From: Calothrix brevissima NIES-22
GTDB lineage: Bacteria > Cyanobacteriota > Cyanobacteriia > Cyanobacteriales > Nostocaceae
Reading direction: 5' to 3'
NCBI RefSeq assembly: GCF_002367995.1
Contig: NZ_AP018207.1
Coordinates: 4,215,083-4,279,082, forward strand
DNA length: 64,000 nucleotides
The notes under the pieces were generated by a model that saw only the letters and a list, made by a program, of their open reading frames with translations, had not been told where the DNA came from and searched no databases. Positions 37,166-45,517 of this stretch are shown piece by piece (positions within the stretch are counted from its first letter, which is position 1; the number at the start of each line of letters is the position of its first letter). Position numbers and translations under genes: made by a program.

Positions 37166-37552
37166 GCTGCTGGATTGTTGGTGGAATTCGTTTTTACCAC
37201 TGCCTAAGGCTGACAGAAATTAGCTGTTAGTCCTGCTTGTATTAGTAATGCTTTTGCCCCAGAGGTGATTCCTCAATGCTCAATTTCACCCTTGCTGTTG
37301 GGGCAAATACAAAGGTATTAGGTTGCTTCTTACCGCGAACAAATGCTCTCCCATTTGCATGTTCTGGTAAATGAAACACATTGAACATTGAGGCTTACCT
37401 ATCGGAAATTCCCGATTACACACAATCTGTTTGTGGTGGTCAAACAGACTGGTCAAACCGAGCAGCAAACAGTGGTTGCTGATGCCAACTTACTTTTTAC
37501 TGAGCAGGAGCAGGAACCGATCGCCCAAACTAGGTTTGTTCAAATTCGCTGA
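37166..37552 (+). pseudogene. Decayed second copy of the PstS-like gene
   Basis: Conceptual translation gives APEVIPQCSISPLLLGQ and later VVVKQTGQTEQQ, ANLLFTEQEQEPIAQTRFVQ, which line up with APELVGQCGVKPLPLGQ and VIIKQNGQSDQQ, ANWLLTDQGQELIAKAGFVR of the intact gene at 35696. Several in-frame stops and at least one frameshift lie between them. Only the last third or so of the gene is recognisable, and the left boundary is approximate. It is a tandem duplicate that lost function. Confidence 0.75.
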
Positions 37553-37585
37553 CACCTGCTATTGATAGCAGATCTGAACTTAACC

Positions 37586-38305
37586 TTAGCTAGCTCTATT
37601 AATCGATTCTGCTGGTAAGCAAATGAGATTGTCCCCTTGGGTCAAAATTAAACCACGTTGACGTAATTTGCCCATTAAACGGGTGACGGTTACACGAGTT
37701 GAACCGATCGCACTACCAATTTGAGCGTGAGTCAAGGGGAAGGGCAAACAATAGCCGCGAATGACATCGGGATCGGTTTCGCTCATTGCCGGCTCGCCAT
37801 ATTCCTCAATCAGCAAAGTAAGGAATCCTAACAAACGGTCAATAGTGCGGCGTTGTCCCAAAGCACTCAGCCACAACAATTTACGTTGGTGCTGATATCT
37901 AAAGGCGTCCATAACTTCGCGACGGAAGTGAGGCCAGTTATCCAAATCGTGCCAGTACATCCACAACACCGCAGTTTGATCGACGTGAGCGTAAGCCTGG
38001 AGTGTGAATGGTGACTGAGCAACAATTTCAAATGGTTGTCCTGCACCCACAAAACCCAAGAAAGCTTCTTCTGGAGTTCTGTTGATGCGACGAGAGGTTA
38101 ACTGACTGGCAGTGGCGCTAACTTGGGCGGTTCCTACCATGCGGATCGCACCCCTTTGCACCAAATATAGCAATCCAGGGCGAGCTGGAATGCGCTCATC
38201 TTTGCTGAAGGTACGGCAGCGATAGTGTTCTTGAGCCCAGTCAAGAATGCGTTGCCAAGTTAAAAACGGACGAGAAGCCTCGGAAAAAGAGGATGGAGAT
38301 TGCAT
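37586..38305 (-). CDS. Crp/Fnr-family transcription regulator
   Basis: 239 residues from ATG 38305; a TTG at 38344 would add 13. The N-terminal cyclic-nucleotide-like beta barrel (ARPGLLYLVQRGAIRMVG, FLGFVGAGQPFEIVAQSPFT) lacks an obvious cAMP-binding Arg-Ser signature. The C-terminal winged helix is clear: PLTHAQIGSAIGSTRVTVTR, LMGKLRQRGLI. The recognition helix is close to that of NtcA, but the rest differs, so it is a separate cyanobacterial regulator. Effector and targets are unknown. The following gene is divergent across 258 bases. Confidence 0.87.
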   Translation of the reverse strand: MQSPSSFSEASRPFLTWQRILDWAQEHYRCRTFSKDERIPARPGLLYLVQRGAIRMVGTAQVSATASQLTSRRINRTPEEAFLGFVGAGQPFEIVAQSPFTLQAYAHVDQTAVLWMYWHDLDNWPHFRREVMDAFRYQHQRKLLWLSALGQRRTIDRLLGFLTLLIEEYGEPAMSETDPDVIRGYCLPFPLTHAQIGSAIGSTRVTVTRLMGKLRQRGLILTQGDNLICLPAESINRAS

Positions 38306-38563
38306 AGGTAACAAAGAGCGTTCGGCTGAAGACAAAGACGACAAAAAAGGTGCAAGGAGTGTCTTTGTGTTGGCGAGTCCGGCTTAACGCCTAACAGCGC
38401 CAGCCATCCAAAGAATAGAAAGCATTTTACTCCCTACTCTTTTGTTATACTTCTTACTGTACAATGATGGTAGTAAAGTTTACCCTCTATTCATTGAATA
38501 TTCATCAAATTTTATTCTACTCTCATTTTTCTTTATCTAGAAGAAACTTACAACTTTAGATAG

Positions 38564-39496
38564 ATGACAGAGAATCAGCACTTTGGGAGTGAGGCTGTCT
38601 TTATTGAGAACTACGTGCATTTTCAGGTACTAGTGAGTAAATACACAGCATTTAAGCGGTTAATATACAGCAAACTAGCAAAATCCTTAAGTGTTTGTAC
38701 TTCTCAGTCAAAAAGTTTATGCATAACAGAGGAAAAATTGCCTCTGTATAAAGGTAGAGATGAAAAAAGAATTTTATATATTTCTGGTATAGCTCTGTGC
38801 CTAGAAAAATCTCAGAATTATGAAGCGATGGCAATGGCTGAGGCGATCGCTAACGACTTATTAGCGTCCTGTGGCGACGTTTTTCAGGTGTCAATTGTTC
38901 CCCCTGGTTGGATTTATTTAGAATTGTCTCAGCCAATCTTAGGGGCTTGGTTACAAAATATTACAGATGGCAATTTTGGGCTAGCAGGAAGGAGCAGGAG
39001 CACAGCAAATCTTAACATTAACAATTCCCAGCGCTTATTTACGGTGCAATATGCCCATGCACGTTGCTGCTCGCTATTGCAACAAGCTCACCGAGAAGAA
39101 TTAATTCAACTGGGGGCAGTGCAAAATCAAGCACTTAGCTGTTCAGGGACAATTTTATGGCAGATTTTGTTTCCTCACCCGATACCTTGGCTGAACAGTG
39201 ATGGAAAACTGCGTTGCTATCATCCGCCTGAAAGTCAACTCATAGGCGAGTTAGTGCAGGTTGTCGATGATTTGCAAGGCGATGATGTTAAAACTCTAGC
39301 GAACTGGGAAAAAGCTGCTTTGAATTTAAGCCAAGCTTTTGAAAATTTTTGGAGCCAGTGCCGCATTTGGGGCGAAGTAAAAATTGCGGCGCGGGAACTA
39401 GCTCAAGCCAGACTGGGATTAGTCATGGTTACACAGTTTGTATTGAGGTTGTTGCTAGAGGAAAAACTTGGGGTGGTTGCGCCTTTAGAACTCTAA
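38564..39496 (+). CDS. DALR anticodon-binding domain protein (ArgS-tail-like)
   Basis: 310 residues. The C-terminal half matches the DALR domain of arginyl-tRNA synthetase: FTVQYAHARCCSLLQQAHRE, FENFWSQCRIWGEVK, ARLGLVMVTQFVLRLLLEEK. No class I synthetase catalytic motifs (HIGH, KMSKS) are present. The N-terminal ~130 residues have an add-like region (MAMAEAIANDLLASCGDVFQ, VSIVPPGWIYLELSQP) reminiscent of the ArgS N-terminal domain. It is therefore an ArgS relative that has lost its catalytic core. It could bind tRNA-Arg or another RNA. The exact start is uncertain; the first ~45 residues look less conserved. Confidence 0.8.
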   Translation: MTENQHFGSEAVFIENYVHFQVLVSKYTAFKRLIYSKLAKSLSVCTSQSKSLCITEEKLPLYKGRDEKRILYISGIALCLEKSQNYEAMAMAEAIANDLLASCGDVFQVSIVPPGWIYLELSQPILGAWLQNITDGNFGLAGRSRSTANLNINNSQRLFTVQYAHARCCSLLQQAHREELIQLGAVQNQALSCSGTILWQILFPHPIPWLNSDGKLRCYHPPESQLIGELVQVVDDLQGDDVKTLANWEKAALNLSQAFENFWSQCRIWGEVKIAARELAQARLGLVMVTQFVLRLLLEEKLGVVAPLEL

Positions 39497-39552
39497 GGGG
39501 CTAGGAAGTAGAGGCAAGGGGGCAGGGAGCAGGGAGCAGGGGGAAAAATAGC

Positions 39553-39580
39553 TGTTGACTGTTGACTGTTGACTGTTGAC
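39553..39580. repeat. Tandem repeat, TGTTGAC x4
   Basis: Four head-to-tail copies. The same heptamer is repeated four times at 54843-54870. Confidence 0.85.
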
Positions 39581-39666
39581 TGTTAACCAATGCCCCATGC
39601 CCAATGCCCAATGCCTCATTTCCGTAAAGCTTCTGAGAAAGTAAATATAAATTTATATAACAAGTG

Positions 39667-39695
39667 TTGACTCAATTGAACACGTGATATATATT
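39667..39695 (+). promoter_or_regulatory. Sigma-70-type promoter of a predicted small RNA
   Basis: TTGACT at 39667-39672, 17 bases, TATATT at 39690-39695. This is close to consensus and has no open reading frame behind it. Transcription would start near 39698-39703. Confidence 0.6.
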
Positions 39696-39697
39696 AT

Positions 39698-39773
39698 CTG
39701 GTGTGTGAGGAGCGAACCAGCAGGGGCACCGAGACGAAACACGGCCAGTCGTCGGTGTCCTTTCTGATTTTTT
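39698..39773 (+). ncRNA. Predicted small RNA, perhaps Yfr2-like
   Basis: About 75 bases. The 5' part folds as CTGGT (39698-39702) with ACCAG (39716-39720), leaving GUGUGAGGAG in the loop. The 3' part is a strong hairpin at 39724-39760 (GGGCACCGA..CGA with TCGTCGGTGTCC), followed by TTTCTGATTTTTT, a rho-independent terminator. A near-consensus promoter lies just upstream. The loop is complementary over ten bases to CUCCUCACAC, the core motif of the cyanobacterial RNA Yfr1. Membership of a known family (Yfr2 is a candidate) could not be checked. The rest of 39497-40012 holds only low-complexity repeats. Confidence 0.6.
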
Positions 39774-40012
39774 GGAATGTTGATTAAGTGCAGCTTTACA
39801 TAAAGTCGTGGTTTATTAAGGGTTGAATTTTTAACGCAAAGGCGCGCAAAGGGAAGCGCAGAGGTACGCAGAGAATGAGCTAGGAATTAATGTGTACTAA
39901 GTGAGTTTTTAAGATAGCTATTCATGCTAGACGGTCATGTGATAATTTACACAGCGAGGGCATGAACTTCATTCTTCCCTAGTCTCTAGCCCCTAGCCCC
40001 TAGCCCCTATTT

Positions 40013-40888
40013 TCAAGTTAGTATAAATTGTTCGATTGCGGCTGCAACTCCATCTGCTTCAACGGGAGGCGCTACCCAATTGGCTATAGCCTGGACATCT
40101 GCTGGTGCATTACCCATAGCTACACCAATGCCAGCGTATTCTAGCATTTCCACATCATTAAAGTTATCACCAATAGTCATGACGTTATTGCTTTGTAAGC
40201 CGAGTAATTCTTCTGCGAGGTAACGCACCGCAGTTCCTTTGTTGACAGAGGGGTGAGTCGCCTCAAAGAAGGTAGCAACCGAGGTGGTGAGGTAAAGCTC
40301 TGCGGGTGTGTATTGAAGGCGTAAATTGCCTAAAATTTTGTCAATTACTTCGCTGTCGTCAGATAAAGCTAGGACTTTTGTGGGTTCGTTATCTAAAGCT
40401 TGGCGTAAATCACCGACGGGAATGGCTGTAATTCCGGAACGTTTGGCGTAGAGTTTGGTTTCTGGCGTTAACTCTCGCACGTAAAGTTGATCGTTGATAT
40501 AAAAGTGAACGGAAAGAAGCGATCGCAGTTGTGGTTGTTCAAAATAATCTAGTAGCTGGGATGCGATTTCTCGCGGAACTGTCAAATGGCGATGAATTTT
40601 CTCGGTAGCTGGATCTTGAATCCAAGCACCTTGATATGCTGCTAATGGTAATGTAGAGCCAATTGCTTGATGAAAGCGTAAAGCTGAACGGTACATGCGT
40701 CCAGTGGCGATCGCTATTTGAATTCCTTTTGCTTGTGCTGCGGCGATCGCTTTTTTTACGGGTTTACTGATTTTGTTAGATTTACCGGAAATTGTGCCGT
40801 CGATATCTAAAACCAGTAATTTGATTTCTGCTGCAGCTTGAGCCTGATTTTCCATCGATGGTACATGAGTAGTAGCTGTTAGATCCAT
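40013..40888 (-). CDS. Cof-type HAD-IIB phosphatase
   Basis: 291 residues. HAD motif I is LLVLDIDGTISGKSNK (nucleophile Asp28, acid/base Asp30). Motif II lies in AIATGRMYRSALRF, motif III at the PSVNKGTAVRYLAEEL Lys, and motif IV is MTIGDNFNDVEMLEYAGIGV. The long central insert (residues ~90-200) is the IIB-type cap that sets substrate choice. Cytosolic. Likely substrates are sugar phosphates or flavin-type phosphates, as for other Cof proteins; the exact one is not readable. It is followed by repeats and the small RNA. Confidence 0.9.
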   Translation of the reverse strand: MDLTATTHVPSMENQAQAAAEIKLLVLDIDGTISGKSNKISKPVKKAIAAAQAKGIQIAIATGRMYRSALRFHQAIGSTLPLAAYQGAWIQDPATEKIHRHLTVPREIASQLLDYFEQPQLRSLLSVHFYINDQLYVRELTPETKLYAKRSGITAIPVGDLRQALDNEPTKVLALSDDSEVIDKILGNLRLQYTPAELYLTTSVATFFEATHPSVNKGTAVRYLAEELLGLQSNNVMTIGDNFNDVEMLEYAGIGVAMGNAPADVQAIANWVAPPVEADGVAAAIEQFILT

Positions 40889-41112
40889 AAATTCCCCAAG
40901 TTTTTGGCTTCCAGTAAGAGGGTAACAGGCTCTTGGTTTAATTGTTTTAGGTTTTTGTTGTGGTAGTAATGGTTGTAAGCTCTCTCAACTACGGAAGCTT
41001 AAGTCTCTCGATTCATCATCATCACAAAGCGTTCGTCGAACATGTTGGCGCAGCCATCGCATCTTTTTTAGAATACAACGAGTTTGAAAACACGCCCTAG
41101 CCCCTAACCCCT

Positions 41113-42552
41113 ATGTTTGCTGAATTAACAAACGCGATCGCGAATATCAATATTCCTGCTGATTGGGTTGGTATTCGAGTTGTTAAAGAAACATCTACTA
41201 ACCGTCATGTCCGTGATGGCTTACCCCAAGCTAATAGCAAATACTCTACTAAAGGAGCAATGCTAGAAGTCTTGGTAAGTGGCTGTTTAGGTTATGCCGC
41301 TACCAATTATTTAGATATGGCTAGCTTACAAGCTGCCGCCGAAGTAGCGTATAAACAGGCACTTGTGGCTAGCGAATGGCGGATCTATGATTTCCGGGAA
41401 ACTCAGCGTCCTAAAGTTGTGGGTGAATATCACTCACCATTTTTACAACCATTAGATGCCCTCACCCCCAGAGAAATCAACGATTTACTGGTGCGGATTT
41501 GCCAAACCCTCAAAGTTAGCGACAAAATTGTCCAAACTACAGCCAGCTTTAGCAGCAACGAAAAAGAGACATGGTTTGTCAGTAGTAATGGCTCCCAAGT
41601 ATACCAAAAGTTTCTCTCGGTTGGCGCACATTACGGAGCTACAGCCCAAGATGGCGCGATCGTCCAGCAGCGTACTAACAACGGTTGGCACGCGAACTGT
41701 TATCAAGGCGGACTAGAACTGTTAAAACAAGATGGACTATGGGATCGGGTGCAGCAAGTTGGAGAACAAGCAGTAGAACTCTTGACAGCCGACGAATGCC
41801 CAACAACCCGCACCAATTTAGTCTTAGCACCAGACCAAATGATGCTGCAAATTCATGAAAGCGTCGGACATCCCCTAGAAATTGACCGAATTTTAGGAGA
41901 TGAGCGGAACTACGCTGGCGGTAGCTTTGTCACCAAAAGTGATTTTGGCAACCTAGTTTACGGTTCGCCACTGATGAATATTACCTTTGATCCCACCGTA
42001 CCCGGTGAATTTGCCAGTTATAATTTTGACGACACTGGCGCAGTAGCCACCAGAGAATATGTCATTAAAGGCGGGGTACTTCAGAGAGGTTTAGGCAGCC
42101 TAGAAAGCCAAGCCAGGGCAGGAATAGCAGGCGTAGCTTGTGCCCGTGCTTCCTCATGGAATCGCCCCCCAATAGATCGCATGGCTAACTTAAATTTAGA
42201 ACCAGGAAACGCCACCTTTGAGGAAATCATCGCCGGGGTGGAAAATGGTGTTTACATGGAATCAAACCGTTCCTGGTCAATAGACGATCGCCGTTATAAA
42301 TTTCAGTTTGGTTGCGAGTATGCCAAATTGATAGAAAATGGCAAACTCACCAAAACCCTGCGTAACCCCAACTATCGCGCCACCACTCCCGAATTTTGGC
42401 AAAGTTTAACCAAAGTTGGTAATAATTCCAATTGGCAAATTTACGGTACACCTTACTGCGGTAAAGGCGAACCAAATCAAGCCATTTGGGTTGGACATGG
42501 TTCACCAGTTTGTCTATTTGCTAATGTCGAAGTATTTGGCGGTGGAAGTTAA
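41113..42552 (+). CDS. tldD: TldD-type metalloprotease subunit
   Basis: 479 residues. The zinc site is the HExxxH motif in LQIHESVGHPLEIDRILGDE (His248, Glu249, His253), the hallmark of TldD. Other conserved parts are GERNYAGGSF-like DERNYAGGSFVTKSDFG and MESNRSWSIDDRRYKFQFGC. With TldE it forms a heterodimeric protease that degrades unfolded peptides and matures some peptide products. The partner gene follows on the same strand after about 100 bases, which contain a CTTGTCCTC tandem repeat. Start at ATG 41113. Confidence 0.93.
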   Translation: MFAELTNAIANINIPADWVGIRVVKETSTNRHVRDGLPQANSKYSTKGAMLEVLVSGCLGYAATNYLDMASLQAAAEVAYKQALVASEWRIYDFRETQRPKVVGEYHSPFLQPLDALTPREINDLLVRICQTLKVSDKIVQTTASFSSNEKETWFVSSNGSQVYQKFLSVGAHYGATAQDGAIVQQRTNNGWHANCYQGGLELLKQDGLWDRVQQVGEQAVELLTADECPTTRTNLVLAPDQMMLQIHESVGHPLEIDRILGDERNYAGGSFVTKSDFGNLVYGSPLMNITFDPTVPGEFASYNFDDTGAVATREYVIKGGVLQRGLGSLESQARAGIAGVACARASSWNRPPIDRMANLNLEPGNATFEEIIAGVENGVYMESNRSWSIDDRRYKFQFGCEYAKLIENGKLTKTLRNPNYRATTPEFWQSLTKVGNNSNWQIYGTPYCGKGEPNQAIWVGHGSPVCLFANVEVFGGGS

Positions 42553-42651
42553 TTTGTCAATGGTCAGAGACGCGATTCATCGCGTCTGTACAATTGTCCC
42601 CCTTGTCCTCCTTGTCCTCCTTGTCCTCCTTGTCTCCCCCTTCCCTTGCTC

Positions 42652-43998
42652 ATGAAAATTGACGAATTATCTGCATTAGAAACTAGCTTTAACCAGTTAA
42701 TTGAAACTCTCCTGATCAAGAAAACGGCAACTGAAGAATTCACAGTTAAACTTAACAGCGAACGCAGTCAATTTAGCAGGTTTAATCATGCGAAAGTCCG
42801 CCAAACTGGTTATGTTGCTGATGGTTGGATTGAACTAACTTTAATGGAAGAGCAACGCACTAGTATGCGTCAGTTTCCTTTCACTGGAAATTGGCAGATT
42901 GATTGGCAGACAGCATACACAGCTTTACAAGAATTACGGGAAGAAATTCGCTTTTTACCTGTCGATCCCTATCTAGTTTTACCATCAGGAAATAACACTA
43001 GTAGAGAAATACATTCTGGCAAATTGTTAGCTAATGAGGCGGTAGTACCTACAATTCTAGAATTAGTTGCTGACCTAGATTTTACCGGAATATATGCCGG
43101 GGGTGTGGTGATTCAAGCTTATGGCGATTCCCAAGGACAAAAACATTGGTTTGCTACCGATACATTTACCTTAGATTATTCTCTGTTTAAACCATCAGGG
43201 CAAGCAGTTAAAGGTACCTTTGCTGGTAGTAATTGGGATGAAGCTGCTTATATCAAGAGAATTCAAGAAGATAAAAAACAATTAGAATTACTTTCTTTAA
43301 AGACTAAGGAAATACCTAGAGGCAATTATAAAACTTATTTCGCACCTGCCGCCGTTGCTGATTTAGTGAATATGCTTTCTTGGGGGGGTGTGAGTGAAGC
43401 CGATATCCAACAAGGAAATAGTTCATTAGCTACATTATCCCGCGAAGAAAAATTACTTTCCCCTAAGTTTAATTTAAAAGAAAACTTTCAGCTAGGGTTA
43501 GTGCCGCGATTTAATGAATTAGGAGAAATGGCAGCACCAGAGTTACCTATAATTGCCAAAGGATATTTAATCAATAGCTTAGTTAACTCTCGGACTGCGA
43601 AAGAATATCAAAAAACGGCAAACGGTGCGAATAGTTATGAAGGCTTACGTGCACCTGAAGTCAGTCAGGGTAATTTAGCTTTTGAGCAGATTTTATCAAG
43701 TTTAGATACAGGCTTATATGTCTCGAATTTACATTATTTGAATTGGAGCGATCGCCCTACGGGTAGAATTACAGGTATGACCCGTTATGCTTGCTTTTGG
43801 GTAGAGAAAGGCGAAATCATTGCTCCTATTGAAAACCTGCGCTTTGATGAAAGTCTCTATCGTTTTTGGGGAGATAATTTAGTAGATTTGACTAACTTTC
43901 AAGAATTTATCCCTGAAGTTGGAACTTACGAAAACCGTCAACTTGGAGGTAGTCTGGTTCCGGGAATGTTGGTAGAAGATTTTACATATACTCTGTAA
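42652..43998 (+). CDS. tldE: TldE/PmbA-type protease subunit
   Basis: 448 residues from ATG 42652; an in-frame TTG at 42646 is unlikely. It has the PmbA/TldE fold but no HExxxH motif, as expected for the partner of TldD: KTYFAPAAVADLVNMLSWGG, LVPRFNELGEMAAPELPIIA, GYLINSLVNSRTAKEY and the end NRQLGGSLVPGMLVEDFTYT. It shapes the active chamber for TldD. Probably co-transcribed with tldD despite the repeat-rich spacer. Confidence 0.9.
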   Translation: MKIDELSALETSFNQLIETLLIKKTATEEFTVKLNSERSQFSRFNHAKVRQTGYVADGWIELTLMEEQRTSMRQFPFTGNWQIDWQTAYTALQELREEIRFLPVDPYLVLPSGNNTSREIHSGKLLANEAVVPTILELVADLDFTGIYAGGVVIQAYGDSQGQKHWFATDTFTLDYSLFKPSGQAVKGTFAGSNWDEAAYIKRIQEDKKQLELLSLKTKEIPRGNYKTYFAPAAVADLVNMLSWGGVSEADIQQGNSSLATLSREEKLLSPKFNLKENFQLGLVPRFNELGEMAAPELPIIAKGYLINSLVNSRTAKEYQKTANGANSYEGLRAPEVSQGNLAFEQILSSLDTGLYVSNLHYLNWSDRPTGRITGMTRYACFWVEKGEIIAPIENLRFDESLYRFWGDNLVDLTNFQEFIPEVGTYENRQLGGSLVPGMLVEDFTYTL

Positions 43999-44307
43999 CT
44001 AACTAACAGCACAAAGTAAAATTTAAACTTCAAGCAGAGCTAGGTTTTTGTGATACTAAATCCTGGTTATTTACCCTTTTATTTTCTTGCTTCTTTTCTC
44101 TTTGCGTTCTTTGTGTTTTCTCTGCGAGAGGGTTTACAAACGCCAACGCGGTTCGATAAAAAAGGGAGTTATCCAAGCGGATTTAGTAGAATTTTCGCTC
44201 TGTAGTTAGTCAAAATAATAGGGAACATTATAAAGTTTAGAAAGACAACCTGATTTTCAAAATTAGTATTTTCACAGTAGCTGGGATGTAATTAAACAGC
44301 AGCTATA
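43999..44307. other. Gene-free stretch
   Basis: 309 bases after tldE. It contains a degenerate low-complexity repeat (TTTGCGTTCTTTGTG, TTTTCTCTGCGAGAGG, 44100-44130) that recurs in altered form near 39838-39875. No gene is seen. Confidence 0.5.
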
Positions 44308-44937
44308 TTACCTAATATTACCTACCATCGTAATTAAGAAATTAATTACATAATCTCCACCTTTGTGAATTTTGCTCAATTGACAACCATTAGCCATGAT
44401 AATTTCTATCGCTTCATGACCTGATTGTTGATGCTCTTTTTCTACTGCATCATGGATAATAAAATACTCTGATTGCAATACATCTATTTCTGGTATATCC
44501 ACAGCTATAAAAGATTGCTTGAGTAAATTTAAAATATCGTATGCAGGAGCTTCTAAGCCGACAATAAATCCAATCGCTTCATCCTGACTCATCTGGGATA
44601 AATGACTGATGGTAGATTCAAAAAATTGGGCTAAAAATGGATCTACCTGTTGGGTAATAAGTTGAGCATGAGGAGATTGATTAATTAATTCCAGCAGTAA
44701 TTGACTATGAATTTTACTTCTATTTCCAGAACCACATTCACCGTAAGCTATTTCTGCTAACAAATATTGGATATCTGGGATATGTATTCTAGCTAATGCT
44801 GCTCCATGTAAGCGAACAACTTGACTCGAAAGATATGACCATCGGCGTAAAAATGTGACTGCATCTTGAATTCCTGGTTCTACAACTTGCTTGCGGAATT
44901 CTAAGCGAAGAACATCTTCAATATTTTCTATTGACAT
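44308..44937 (-). CDS. Haem-oxygenase-like iron-containing oxidase family protein
   Basis: 209 residues from ATG 44937; ATG 44943 and an upstream extension to 45009 are alternatives. All helical. The metal-ligand pattern of the HDO (haem-oxygenase-like diiron) group is visible: AEIAYGECGSGNRSKIHSQL with E..E..H, and a second set in HDAVEKEHQQSGHEAIEIIM. Related enzymes oxidise amino acid or fatty acid derivatives with a non-haem diiron centre. The substrate is unknown and no biosynthetic cluster is adjacent. It could also be a domain-of-unknown-function member with a lost site. Confidence 0.72.
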   Translation of the reverse strand: MSIENIEDVLRLEFRKQVVEPGIQDAVTFLRRWSYLSSQVVRLHGAALARIHIPDIQYLLAEIAYGECGSGNRSKIHSQLLLELINQSPHAQLITQQVDPFLAQFFESTISHLSQMSQDEAIGFIVGLEAPAYDILNLLKQSFIAVDIPEIDVLQSEYFIIHDAVEKEHQQSGHEAIEIIMANGCQLSKIHKGGDYVINFLITMVGNIR

Positions 44938-45009
44938 TAGCATGGATGACCCCACATATATGTGTTGACTGACATAGCAGCATATCCAGGATTTTTCGCC
45001 TGAACACAA

Positions 45010-45517
45010 CTAAAATATAATTAAGGAAACACATATTTTCCAATGGTGTCATTACTTATTTAATACAAGTATTTGATAAAGAATTACTGGTTTATATCCA
45101 ACAAATTTAAAGCTTAAATAAAATAATTTTGTCAGCAATTAAGATATATATTCCGCTCAGTTGTTTGTCTCAATAATTCCCACTCAAAATTTTGACATTA
45201 CTTTCGTCAGCAGTTTTGAGGTACGGATAAAGAGTAGAAACTAAAAAATCAGCATTTTTGAGTATTACTGAATTTCTCCAATCAGCAAATACTAATGCTA
45301 TAGATAAATTGGATATTTAAGGGAGAAATTAATTTTTGCATCACAATAGCGTGTGAATAATATATTCATCAAGATTTCTGATGATATATATAAGAAACTA
45401 AAAATATTTACTACAAAAATTAACATGATTGTACGGATAAACTCTGCAATACTTTGAGCAAAAATTATCCTCATTGCATAATTTTTTACTACGAATGCAA
45501 CCAAACTCAGAAAAATC
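45010..45517. other. Gene-free stretch
   Basis: 508 AT-rich bases upstream of the kinase operon. The promoter of that operon is probably here, but no motif is convincing. No gene is recognised. Confidence 0.5.

Noticed and set aside
39698-39720. Possible Yfr1 gene on the minus strand (reads CTCCTCACAC)
   Set aside because: No promoter or terminator fits on that strand, whereas both are present on the plus strand.
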